In this document: positions 28,769-36,476 of the stretch, piece after piece
Layout of the letters: each line of letters starts with the position of its first letter
Position numbering within the stretch: position 1 is the stretch's first letter
Assembly (NCBI RefSeq): GCF_900187225.1
Contig: NZ_LT906436.1
Span: forward strand, 1,364,001-1,428,000
Direction of reading: 5' to 3'
Source: Listeria monocytogenes
Lineage (GTDB): Bacteria; Bacillota; Bacilli; Lactobacillales; Listeriaceae
DNA length: 64,000 nucleotides
Notes under the pieces: model-generated
Database searches by the model: none
Seen by the model: only the letters and a program-made list of their open reading frames with translations
Told to the model about the DNA's origin: nothing
Translations under genes and position numbers: made by a program

Positions 28769-29317
28769 TTGGAGTTACCATTTTCCGGTCAATCAATCAT
28801 CCCAGCTGCACATAATCAAAAAGATATGGAAAAAATTTTAGAGCTTGACCTGACATATATGGTGATGCTGGAGACGCATGTAGCTCAACTAAAATCATTA
28901 GTCAAATACGCACAAGCCGGCGGGAAAAAAGTTTTATTACACGCCGATTTAGTCAATGGACTGAAAAATGATGACTACGCAATCGACTTTTTATGTACAG
29001 AAATTTGTCCTGATGGTATTATCTCGACTAGAGGAAATGCCATTATGAAAGCTAAACAGCACAAAATGCTAGCCATACAACGTCTTTTCATGATTGATTC
29101 AAGCGCCTGCAACAAAGGAGTAGCATTGATACAAAAAGTGCAACCTGATTGTATTGAACTTTTACCAGGTATTATTCCTGAGCAAGTACAAAAGATGACT
29201 CAAAAGCTTCATATCCCTGTGATTGCAGGTGGATTAATTGAAACTAGTGAACAAGTCAATCAAGTAATAGCAAGCGGAGCAATCGCAGTTACAACATCCA
29301 ATAAACATTTATGGTAA
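28769..29317 (+). CDS. glpP: GlpP, glycerol uptake operon antiterminator
   Basis: This 182-residue TIM-barrel-like GlpP-family protein, in Bacillus, binds glycerol 3-phosphate and the leader mRNA of glp operons to prevent termination. Conserved segments are LHADLVNGLKNDDYA, ICPDGIISTRG and IPVIAGGLIE. The start is TTG with GAGGAGG 7 bases upstream. It stands behind mutL rather than beside glpF/glpK, so it acts in trans on glycerol genes elsewhere. A terminator follows. Confidence 0.92.
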   Translation: MELPFSGQSIIPAAHNQKDMEKILELDLTYMVMLETHVAQLKSLVKYAQAGGKKVLLHADLVNGLKNDDYAIDFLCTEICPDGIISTRGNAIMKAKQHKMLAIQRLFMIDSSACNKGVALIQKVQPDCIELLPGIIPEQVQKMTQKLHIPVIAGGLIETSEQVNQVIASGAIAVTTSNKHLW

Positions 29318-29320
29318 ATA

Positions 29321-29360
29321 AACAGCTAAGTTGTGTATTAATAACGACTTAGCTGTTTTT
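29321..29360 (+). terminator. Terminator of mutS-mutL-glpP
   Basis: AACAGCTAAGT pairs with ACTTAGCTGTT; T5 follows. Confidence 0.9.
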
Positions 29361-29371
29361 ATGAAAAACAA

Positions 29372-29385
29372 TGAAAACGCTATAT
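29372..29385 (+). promoter_or_regulatory. Candidate cre (CcpA) site upstream of pflB
   Basis: TGAAAACGCTATAT matches TGWAARCGYTWNCW at 13 of 14 positions. It lies about 275 bases upstream of the best pflB -10. Confidence 0.5.
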
Positions 29386-29458
29386 TTCCCTGTTGAGCAT
29401 TGCTAGACAAAGGTTTAAGCCTTTTCTAACTGTTCTATAGAAAATAGCCACCTTCAAA

Positions 29459-29505
29459 CTGTACCATAACAGAGGGGGCGATTTGAAATGGTACAGCAAA
29501 AATAA
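29459..29505 (+). other. Inverted repeat enclosing a five-codon ORF in the pflB upstream region
   Basis: CTGTACCAT (29459-29467) and ATGGTACAG (29488-29496) form a perfect 9-base-pair repeat. The loop holds AGAGGGGG (29471-29478), a strong ribosome site, 9 bases before an ATG inside the second arm. The ORF reads MVQQK and then stops. A further tiny ORF (MQRGY) begins at 29557 after AGAGGA. It could be a leader peptide, a decayed gene start or a regulator site. Confidence 0.5.
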
Positions 29506-29618
29506 ACAATTAAAATAAAAACAAAATTAGAATCATAATAAATTAGAGGAATGGCTATGCAAAGGGGATATTAAGCATTTTAAATTAAAAAGACACAAAA
29601 AAGTCATAAAAAAGTTTG

Positions 29619-29666
29619 AAAAATATTGCACAAAACTGTAGCATTTTCCGGAGAATATGTTATGAT
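29619..29666 (+). promoter_or_regulatory. pflB promoter with a Rex-like box
   Basis: An extended -10 TGTTATGAT (29658-29666) lacks a good -35. Just upstream, TTGAAAAATATTGCACAA resembles the redox repressor Rex box TTGTGAA-N4-TTCACAA with three mismatches. The remainder of this 425-base gap shows no other gene. Confidence 0.35.
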
Positions 29667-29742
29667 AACAGTGTAGATTATTTATAAATTAGTTTGCTCA
29701 AAAAAGCACGCTCGAGAATGAACAATAAATGGAGGTTATATG

Positions 29743-31974
29743 ATGAATGAACAATGGTATGAATTCGCAGGTGGTAACTGGCAACAAGAAGTAGATGTAC
29801 GTGACTTTATCTTAAAAAACTATCGCTTATATGACGGTGACGACACTTTCCTAGTTGGCCCAACCGAAGCAACTACAAAACTTTGGGATCAAGTAATGGA
29901 CTTAACTAAAAAAGAACGTGAAAACGGTGGCGTACTGGATATGGATACCAAAATCGTTTCAACCATCACTTCACATGACCCAGGATACTTAAATAAAGAT
30001 TTAGAAAAAGTTGTCGGCGTTCAAACTGACGTACCTTTCAAACGCGCTTTACAACCATTCGGCGGAATCCGTATGGCAGAAGTTGCAGCTGAATCTTATG
30101 GTTTTAAAGTAGACGAAGAAATTAGCCATATTTTCTCTGAATACCGTAAAACACATAACCAAGGTGTATTTGATGCTTACACAGCAGAAATGCGCGCAGC
30201 TCGTAAATCAGGCGTAATTACTGGTCTTCCAGATGCTTATGGCCGTGGACGCATTATCGGTGACTACCGTCGTGTAGCACTTTACGGTGTAGACTTCTTA
30301 ATTAAACAAAAGAAACAAGATTTAAACAATACAGGTTTGCGTACAATGAGCGATGACGTTATCCGTCAACGTGAAGAACTTAACGAACAAATTCGTGCTC
30401 TAGGTGAATTAAAAGTTCTAGGTGAAAAACATGGTTTCGACCTTGGTCGTCCAGCTAAAACAGCACAAGAAGCTTTCCAATGGTTATACCTTGGTTACCT
30501 AGCTGCAATTAAAGAACAAAATGGTGCTGCAATGAGTTTAGGACGTACATCTACATTCCTTGATATTTATGTAGAACGTGATCTTCGTAATGGCCTAATT
30601 ACTGAAGAAGAAGCACAAGAAATCGTTGACCACTTTATCATGAAATTACGTCTTGTAAAATTTGCTCGTACACCAGATTACAACGAATTATTCTCTGGAG
30701 ATCCAACTTGGGTTACTGAATCCATCGGTGGTATTACGGAAGAAGGCGTTCCACTTGTAACGAAAAACTCATTCCGTTTCTTACACACTTTAGATAACTT
30801 AGGACCTGCTCCAGAACCAAACTTAACAGTACTTTGGTCCACTCATTTACCATCAGGATTCAAGAAATTCTGTGCTAAAATGTCTATCAAAACATCTGCT
30901 ATTCAATACGAAAATGACGATGTTATGCGCCCTAAATGGGGAGACGACTATGCGATTGCATGTTGTGTATCCGCAATGCGCGTTGGTAAACAAATGCAAT
31001 TCTTTGGTGCTCGTGCCAACCTTGCTAAAACACTTCTTTACGCAATCAATGGTGGTGTCGATGAAAAATCTAAAGCACAAGTTGGACCTGCTTATCGTCC
31101 AATAGAAGGTGATGTATTAGATTACAAAGAAGTAATGGAAAAATATGATGCAATGATGGAATGGATTGCAGAACTTTATCTTAATACACTAAATGTAATT
31201 CATTACATGCATGATAAATACGCTTACGAACGTATCGAAATGGCTTTACATGATACAGAAGTATTACGTACTATGGCAACTGGTATCGCTGGACTTTCTG
31301 TTGCAGCTGACTCCTTATCCGCTATTAAATATGCAACTGTTCGTCCAATTCGTGACGAAGATGGCATCGTAGTTGATTATGAAATCGAAGGCGACTATCC
31401 TAAATACGGAAATAATGATGACCGTGTAGATGAAATCGCAGTTGAGCTTCTAAAAACATTCATGACTAAAGTAAGAAAACATAAAACTTACCGTGATGCA
31501 GTTCACACAACTTCTGTTCTTACAATCACTTCTAACGTGGTTTATGGTAAGAAAACTGGTAATACACCAGACGGACGTCGTGCAGGCGAACCATTTGCAC
31601 CAGGTGCGAATCCAATGCATGGCCGTGATACAAAAGGTGCTCTAGCTTCTCTATCTTCAGTTGCTAAACTTCCTTACGAATATGGTCAAGATGGTATCTC
31701 TAACACATTCTCTATCGTACCAAAAGCTTTAGGTCGCGAAGATGAATCTCAAATCAATAACTTAGTTGCAATGCTTGATGGTTATTCCACAAAAATGGGA
31801 CATCACTTAAACATCAACGTATTCAATCGTGATACGTTACTAGATGCTATGGATCACCCAGAAGAATATCCACAATTAACTATCCGCGTTTCCGGATATG
31901 CAGTTAACTTCATCAAACTAACTCGTGAACAACAATTAGATGTTATTCACCGTACAATGCACGAATCCATGTAA
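29743..31974 (+). CDS. pflB: Pyruvate formate-lyase
   Basis: This 743-residue glycyl-radical enzyme splits pyruvate to acetyl-CoA and formate under anaerobic conditions. The catalytic pair Cys407-Cys408 lies in [10 protein letters not shown], and the radical Gly718 in RVSGYAVNF, 26 residues from the end as in E. coli PflB. Of the two adjacent ATGs (29740, 29743), the second has the better 7-base spacing from GGAGG. Codon use looks like that of a highly expressed gene. Its activase follows, with a weak hairpin between them. Confidence 0.97.
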   Translation: MNEQWYEFAGGNWQQEVDVRDFILKNYRLYDGDDTFLVGPTEATTKLWDQVMDLTKKERENGGVLDMDTKIVSTITSHDPGYLNKDLEKVVGVQTDVPFKRALQPFGGIRMAEVAAESYGFKVDEEISHIFSEYRKTHNQGVFDAYTAEMRAARKSGVITGLPDAYGRGRIIGDYRRVALYGVDFLIKQKKQDLNNTGLRTMSDDVIRQREELNEQIRALGELKVLGEKHGFDLGRPAKTAQEAFQWLYLGYLAAIKEQNGAAMSLGRTSTFLDIYVERDLRNGLITEEEAQEIVDHFIMKLRLVKFARTPDYNELFSGDPTWVTESIGGITEEGVPLVTKNSFRFLHTLDNLGPAPEPNLTVLWSTHLPSGFKKFCAKMSIKTSAIQYENDDVMRPKWGDDYAIACCVSAMRVGKQMQFFGARANLAKTLLYAINGGVDEKSKAQVGPAYRPIEGDVLDYKEVMEKYDAMMEWIAELYLNTLNVIHYMHDKYAYERIEMALHDTEVLRTMATGIAGLSVAADSLSAIKYATVRPIRDEDGIVVDYEIEGDYPKYGNNDDRVDEIAVELLKTFMTKVRKHKTYRDAVHTTSVLTITSNVVYGKKTGNTPDGRRAGEPFAPGANPMHGRDTKGALASLSSVAKLPYEYGQDGISNTFSIVPKALGREDESQINNLVAMLDGYSTKMGHHLNINVFNRDTLLDAMDHPEEYPQLTIRVSGYAVNFIKLTREQQLDVIHRTMHESM

Positions 31975-31995
31975 TAATTAGGCGAGAACGCTTCG

Positions 31996-32031
31996 ACAAG
32001 GATTGCTCACCGTAGCAATCCTTGTTATTTA
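31996..32031 (+). terminator. Intercistronic hairpin between pflB and pflA
   Basis: A perfect 12-base-pair stem (ACAAGGATTGCT/AGCAATCCTTGT) is followed by the poor T-tract TATTTA. It probably causes partial termination or RNA processing, so that activase is made at a lower level than the lyase. Confidence 0.65.
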
Positions 32032-32050
32032 GGAAAGGAAGAGGAGAATT

Positions 32051-32797
32051 ATGACAGAGGTTTTAGGAAGAGTTCATTCAGTAGAAACAATGGGAACAGT
32101 AGACGGTCCAGGTATCCGCTTTATTGTTTTTATGCAGGGGTGTTTACTTCGTTGTCAATTTTGTCATAATCCCGATACTTGGAAAATTGGTACTGGCACA
32201 GAACGTTCTGCGCAAGATGTATTTGACGAAGCAATTAAGTATAAAGAGTTTTGGGATGCTTCTGGTGGCGGCGTTACAGTTAGTGGCGGGGAACCATTGC
32301 TTCAAGTAGATTTCCTAATCGAGTTTTTCACGCTTTGTAAAGCAGCAGGAGTGCATACTACAATTGACTCTTGTGGTGGTTGTTTCACACGTGATCCTGA
32401 ATTTATCGAGAAATTGGACCGTTTGATGGAAGTAACAGATTTAATTTTACTGGATATTAAACAAATCAACCCAGAAAAGCATTTAAAACTGACAACGAAA
32501 TCTAATGCTCCGATAATTGATTTTGCTCATTATTTACGTGATAAAGAGCAACCAATTTGGATTAGACATGTGCTAATTCCAACTAAAACAGATGATCCAG
32601 AAGATTTAACAAAACTCCATGAATTCATTCAAACACTTCCAAACGTAAAACAAGTGGATGTGCTTCCATACCATACAATGGGTGTTTACAAATGGAAAGA
32701 AATGGGCATTCGTTATCCGTTAGAAGGAATCGAGGCACCAGAAGAAGAAGTGGTAGCACTTGCGAATAAGATTTTAGAAACTAGTAGTTATAAATAG
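32051..32797 (+). CDS. pflA: Pyruvate formate-lyase-activating enzyme
   Basis: A 248-residue radical SAM enzyme that installs the glycyl radical on PflB. The iron-sulfur motif is Cys31-x3-Cys35-x2-Cys38 (GCLLRCQFCHNP), followed by the SAM-binding SGGEPLL segment. GAGGAG lies 4 bases before the ATG. It is sometimes called pflC in Listeria. It is encoded directly after its substrate. Confidence 0.96.
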   Translation: MTEVLGRVHSVETMGTVDGPGIRFIVFMQGCLLRCQFCHNPDTWKIGTGTERSAQDVFDEAIKYKEFWDASGGGVTVSGGEPLLQVDFLIEFFTLCKAAGVHTTIDSCGGCFTRDPEFIEKLDRLMEVTDLILLDIKQINPEKHLKLTTKSNAPIIDFAHYLRDKEQPIWIRHVLIPTKTDDPEDLTKLHEFIQTLPNVKQVDVLPYHTMGVYKWKEMGIRYPLEGIEAPEEEVVALANKILETSSYK

Positions 32798-32798
32798 C

Positions 32799-32833
32799 AA
32801 AAACCGGCGAATATTAAGTTCGCCGGTTTTTTT
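32799..32833. terminator. Bidirectional terminator between pflA and ladR
   Basis: A perfect AAAACCGGCGAA/TTCGCCGGTTTT stem flanked by A- and T-runs; the genes converge. Confidence 0.93.
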
Positions 32834-33362
32834 ATAGTATTTTATACATTTCCGCACACCATTTTAATTCTGTTTGAATCAAATCTAATCGTCTTGCATA
32901 GACTTGATAAGACATGTTTTTTAGCTTGTCTTGCTTGGTTTTTAAATCAAATAATTTAACGAAATGATCCAGTGTTTCTTCAATCAAACCTAATTGTTCT
33001 TTTAAATAGCTTTCTCTTTCTTGAATAAGTCCCTTGGTTCTGGCATTATTTAGCCAGTCGAGCTGTACTTTCGTTGTAAACTCATCTCTTGTGACAGGGA
33101 TTTTAAGTGGTGTTTCAGACCATTCAAGCAAAGAGTCTAAGCCAGATTGTGTAATAGTATAAACTTTTTTATCAGGTTTTTTATCTTGGGAATGCTTATG
33201 AACAACTAAAAAACCTGCTTTTTCTAACTTAGATAAAGAAGGGTAAATTTGACTATGATGTGTATTTTGCATAATTCGAAGCCGGTTTGCGAGTTCATAA
33301 CCACTAGAAGCTTCACGAGCAATCATTTGTAATAACGTAAATTCTAAGACATTTGGTATCAT
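32832..33362 (-). CDS. ladR: LadR, PadR-family repressor of mdrL
   Basis: A 176-residue PadR-type regulator. An N-terminal winged helix (LEFTLLQMIAREASSGYELANRL; SQIYPSLSKLEKAGFL, residues 6-80) is followed by a helical C-terminal dimer domain (Vir_act_alpha_C type, about 95-175). In L. monocytogenes LadR is reported to repress the adjacent efflux gene mdrL. AGAGGTG precedes the ATG. It is divergent from mdrL, with paired repeats in both promoters (see the intergenic feature), which suggests autoregulation. Confidence 0.92.
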   Translation of the reverse strand: MIPNVLEFTLLQMIAREASSGYELANRLRIMQNTHHSQIYPSLSKLEKAGFLVVHKHSQDKKPDKKVYTITQSGLDSLLEWSETPLKIPVTRDEFTTKVQLDWLNNARTKGLIQERESYLKEQLGLIEETLDHFVKLFDLKTKQDKLKNMSYQVYARRLDLIQTELKWCAEMYKIL

Positions 33363-33394
33363 ACAATAGCACCTCTGAATTTCTATTTAATCTT

Positions 33395-33490
33395 ATTGTA
33401 AGCGATAAACACTAATAAGTAAAATGGTTGCATATGTAATAAGTTATATATGTAAATATTGACATTAGTATTTATCAAGCGTAATATAAT
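33395..33490. promoter_or_regulatory. Divergent ladR/mdrL promoters with a paired inverted repeat
   Basis: ladR promoter: TTTACT (33423-33418), 17 bases, TACAAT (33400-33395). mdrL promoter: TTGACA (33459-33464) with TAATAT (33483-33488) at 18 bases, or TATAAT (33485-33490) at 20. GATAAACACTAAT (33404-33416) and ATTAGTATTTATC (33464-33476) are inverted copies (12 of 13 match), one in each promoter spacer. An imperfect palindrome, CATATGTAATAAGTTATATATG (33431-33452 as a whole), lies between. Confidence 0.6.
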
Positions 33491-33528
33491 AATTGAGTTT
33501 TATTTGGAAAGGGAAGTGTAGTTGTATT

Positions 33529-34722
33529 ATGATGACAGACAAGGAAATGAACACGGGGAAATGGATAACAGCGGCAGCGAGTTTGCTTGCTTTTATGGGA
33601 ATAGGGGTTGTTGATCCACTTTTACCTTCTATTGCAGAAAGTATTGGGGCATCTCACTCGCAAGTAGAAATGTTATTCACCGCTTATATTTTTACTATGG
33701 CGATTATGATGATTCCAATTGGTATCGTTGCAGGAAAAATGGGGGATAAAAAGTTAATCGTTATCGGACTATTTATTGTTACTATTTTTGCTTTATTATG
33801 TGGTTTATCTGATACAATTGGTGCTTTATCTATTTTTCGAGCTGGTTGGGGTTTTGGTAACTCCATGTTCATGGCTACCGCGATGACAATGCTCATTGCT
33901 TTATCAGAGACGCCAGGCCATGCAATTGGGATTTACGAAGCATCTATGGGCCTTGGAATGGCATTTGGACCACTACTAGGAGGTATTCTAGGTAATATTT
34001 CTTGGCGCTATCCATTTTTTGCCACAGCTTGTTTGATTTTTATCGCATTTTTACTCATTTTATTTAAAGTGAAAGAACCGAAGAAAGTCGCGCCAGCACC
34101 TACAGAGAAAAATGAGGTTGCTATCAAGCAAATGCTCCATTTGTTCAAATATCGGCCATTTTTACAAATTGCTTTTAGTGGGATGTTTTATTATTATTGT
34201 TTCTTTACAATTTTAGCTTATTCACCGCTTGTTCTTGGCTTATCAGCAATTCAAATTGGTTTTGTATTTTTTGCTTGGGGATTATGTTTGGCACTTGGTT
34301 CAGCAAAAGTATCACACGCGTTAGAGATTCGTTTTAATAGCAAACAAATCTTAAAAGGATCTTTACTGGCATGTGCTGTCATCTTAGCTTTACTTGGCTT
34401 TATTGATAATACAGCAGTGGATATTGGTTTAATTGTTATCTCTGGACTAATATTAGGTATTAATAATGCGCTTTTCACGACCACTGTCATGGAACATTCA
34501 CCTTATGCAAGAAGTGTAACGAGTGGAGCATATAACTTTGTTCGTTGGTTAGGCGCAGCATTTGCACCGCTTTGTTCGGGATTACTTAGCGAAGCACTTG
34601 GTATGAAAATGCCATTTATCGTTGCAAGTATTATTTGTTTGGCTGGTATGGGATTACTATTTATTAAACTAAAACCAGCACATTTTACCTTACAACAATC
34701 TACTTCTATAAAAAGTGAATAA
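33529..34722 (+). CDS. mdrL: MdrL, MFS multidrug efflux transporter
   Basis: A 397-residue major facilitator of the DHA1 drug:H+ antiporter type with 12 predicted membrane helices. A motif A-like loop (GKMGDKKLI) lies between helices 2 and 3 and a motif C-like GASMGLGMAFGPLLGG segment (EASMGLGMAFGPLLGG) in helix 5. In Listeria MdrL exports macrolides, cefotaxime, heavy metals, quaternary ammonium compounds and ethidium by report. The open frame extends to a TTG at 33493, but the mapped -10 places transcription start near 33497, so ATG 33529 is chosen. AAGGGAAG lies 12 bases upstream, which is a long spacing. Confidence 0.9.
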   Translation: MMTDKEMNTGKWITAAASLLAFMGIGVVDPLLPSIAESIGASHSQVEMLFTAYIFTMAIMMIPIGIVAGKMGDKKLIVIGLFIVTIFALLCGLSDTIGALSIFRAGWGFGNSMFMATAMTMLIALSETPGHAIGIYEASMGLGMAFGPLLGGILGNISWRYPFFATACLIFIAFLLILFKVKEPKKVAPAPTEKNEVAIKQMLHLFKYRPFLQIAFSGMFYYYCFFTILAYSPLVLGLSAIQIGFVFFAWGLCLALGSAKVSHALEIRFNSKQILKGSLLACAVILALLGFIDNTAVDIGLIVISGLILGINNALFTTTVMEHSPYARSVTSGAYNFVRWLGAAFAPLCSGLLSEALGMKMPFIVASIICLAGMGLLFIKLKPAHFTLQQSTSIKSE

Positions 34723-34730
34723 AATCAAGA

Positions 34731-34762
34731 GACTGAGTAACCTGGCTCAGTCTTTTTTTATG
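34731..34762 (+). terminator. Terminator of mdrL
   Basis: AGACTGAG/CTCAGTCT stem with an 8-base loop and T7. Confidence 0.9.
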
Positions 34763-34800
34763 CTAATAATTAATTATTTAATGTTTATCATTAAAAAACA

Positions 34801-34830
34801 TTGACTTTTATGCTTTCTACTAGTTATAAT
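34801..34830 (+). promoter_or_regulatory. Promoter of the DUF2975-HTH pair
   Basis: TTGACT, an 18-base spacer, TATAAT. Confidence 0.8.
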
Positions 34831-34856
34831 TTAGAAAAAAAGGGGAGTGAATGTAC

Positions 34857-35405
34857 ATGAAGCTAAAACGATTACAAAAAATGAGTTATTTTCTACATAT
34901 TGCGCTTAAAATTTTATCGATTAGTTCTGTTATAATGGTTATTAGCGTCGTTTTAATGAGGCTTTTTAGCAGCAAAAATGTTATGATAAATAAACTAGAA
35001 TCAGATACTATATTTTATTTTCAAACGGAACTTTTTGTTGGTGAGGATAACCTGCAATTTGTTCAAACGGAGGAATGGATCTTACTTGGTGTTGCAGCTT
35101 TTTCTAGTATTATAATTGCTTATTTATTATGGACTGCAAGTATGATTTTTAAAGATTTAGCTACTAATTTTACGCCCTTTAGTAATATTACTGTTAGTAG
35201 ATTACGGAGAATTGCTGTTTTAATGCTTATTTACGCACTAGTACCGCAAATTATTTATTCTATTTTACATACTGTGCTTATACCTGGTTATAGCATTAAA
35301 TTTGGGCTAAATATGTCATTTTTCTTTGCGCTTATTTTTTATTGTTTAACAGAAATATTTCGTTATGGTGCATCTTTGCAAAAAGAATCTGACGAAACTT
35401 TATGA
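34857..35405 (+). CDS. DUF2975 family membrane protein
   Basis: A 182-residue protein with four hydrophobic segments (about residues 12-35, 70-92, 115-140 and 148-170), matching the four-helix DUF2975 family of unknown function, which is commonly encoded beside a small YozG-like HTH protein, as here. AGGGGAG lies 9 bases before the ATG at 34857; the ATG at 34851 is too close to that site. The HTH gene begins 16 bases downstream. The pair probably works as a membrane sensor or partner plus DNA-binding protein, but that is inference. Confidence 0.8.
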   Translation: MKLKRLQKMSYFLHIALKILSISSVIMVISVVLMRLFSSKNVMINKLESDTIFYFQTELFVGEDNLQFVQTEEWILLGVAAFSSIIIAYLLWTASMIFKDLATNFTPFSNITVSRLRRIAVLMLIYALVPQIIYSILHTVLIPGYSIKFGLNMSFFFALIFYCLTEIFRYGASLQKESDETL

Positions 35406-35421
35406 TTGGAGCGAAAAAACA

Positions 35422-35649
35422 ATGGCAATTGTATTGAGGTTAGATCGAGTAATGGCCGACCGTAAAATATCTTTAAACCAGTTATCCCAAGAAGTTGGTG
35501 TAGCAAATGTAAACTTATCCAAAATAAAAACTGGTAAAGTAAGCGCCATTCGATTTTCTACATTAAATGAAATATGTAAAGTCTTGAGCTGCCAACCAGG
35601 TGATATTTTAGAGTATGTAGCGGATGACTCTGTTGAAAACGAACTTTAA
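35422..35649 (+). CDS. Small Cro/CI-type HTH regulator (YozG-like)
   Basis: A 75-residue one-domain XRE protein: MAIVLRLDRVMADRKISLN, then the helix-turn-helix LSQEVGVANVNLSKIKTGK, then CQPGDILEY, the typical HTH_26/YozG ending. The open frame reaches back to 35365, overlapping the DUF2975 gene, but GGAG lies 10 bases before the ATG at 35422. It probably regulates its own operon. The P-loop gene follows 40 bases later. Confidence 0.85.
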   Translation: MAIVLRLDRVMADRKISLNQLSQEVGVANVNLSKIKTGKVSAIRFSTLNEICKVLSCQPGDILEYVADDSVENEL

Positions 35650-35689
35650 ATGCGTTAGATTTGTCATAGTCAGATAAGGAGTGCTTAAA

Positions 35690-36223
35690 ATGGATAAATA
35701 TAATGAATTGCAAACTGTATTAAAAAACAAAGAAAAAGTGTTGATAATCGGTCCTAATGGTGCTGGTAAGTCGACTTTTGCTACAGAACTTGGAAAACAT
35801 TATGATTTTGAAGTTTGTCACTTAGATAAGCTTTTCTGGCAGGAAAATTGGAACGCTGTTGCAAAAGCGGATTTTGAGGATAAAGTGGACAACATTATGA
35901 GTTCTAAAAAAAAGTATATTATAGATGGTGATTATTTCTTTAATTTGGATAAAAGACTCGAACATGCAGATTTAGTTATTTGGATAAAAATTCCATTGTT
36001 CCTGTGTGTAGCAAATATAATTAAAAGAAGATTTAAATACATGACGAATGTGCGACCAGATGTAACTGAAGGCTGTGACGAAAAATTAAATTTATCATTT
36101 TTGCTGTATGCTTTAAAGTATAATAAGCGTTCTGGAAAACAAACGAAAGAATTATTGGATAATGTGTATGATAAAGAGCTGTTTGTAATTGATAGTTATA
36201 AGAAATTGAAGAGTTATTGCTGA
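35690..36223 (+). CDS. P-loop kinase-like protein (FlaR/topology modulation family)
   Basis: A 177-residue adenylate-kinase-like P-loop protein. Walker A is GPNGAGKST (residues 21-29), followed by CHLDKLFWQENW, which is characteristic of the FlaR / DNA topology modulation family, and IIDGDYFFNLDKRLEHADLVIWI in place of the lid-adjacent strand. The true substrate of the family is not established. AAGGAG lies 8 bases before the ATG at 35690. It may be cotranscribed with the HTH gene. The weak downstream repeat CCAATGAA/TTTATTGG (about 36230-36262) is the only terminator-like element. Confidence 0.75.
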   Translation: MDKYNELQTVLKNKEKVLIIGPNGAGKSTFATELGKHYDFEVCHLDKLFWQENWNAVAKADFEDKVDNIMSSKKKYIIDGDYFFNLDKRLEHADLVIWIKIPLFLCVANIIKRRFKYMTNVRPDVTEGCDEKLNLSFLLYALKYNKRSGKQTKELLDNVYDKELFVIDSYKKLKSYC

Positions 36224-36278
36224 TAAATAGCCAATGAATGCTTGGGATAGGTGTTTATTGGTTGTTTGCGATAATACG

Positions 36279-36322
<44 letters not shown>

Positions 36323-36435
36323 ATTAAGTAAGAGAAAAATCATTGCCTCCTCTCACTTTTAAATACGCTTTTCCAACTTTTATAAAATTATTATCTATCT
36401 TACTAAGAATTGGATAAAACAAAACTATTTAATTA

Positions 36436-36467
36436 CAAAAGCCTTAATCATAATAATGATTAAGGCT
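36436..36467 (-). terminator. Terminator of the LPXTG surface protein gene
   Basis: A perfect 12-base-pair stem (AGCCTTAATCAT and complement) with a 4-base loop, then TTTTG on the minus strand. The rest of the 253-base gap (36224-36476) is AT-rich without a convincing gene. Confidence 0.85.
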
Positions 36468-36476
36468 AAATAAAAC

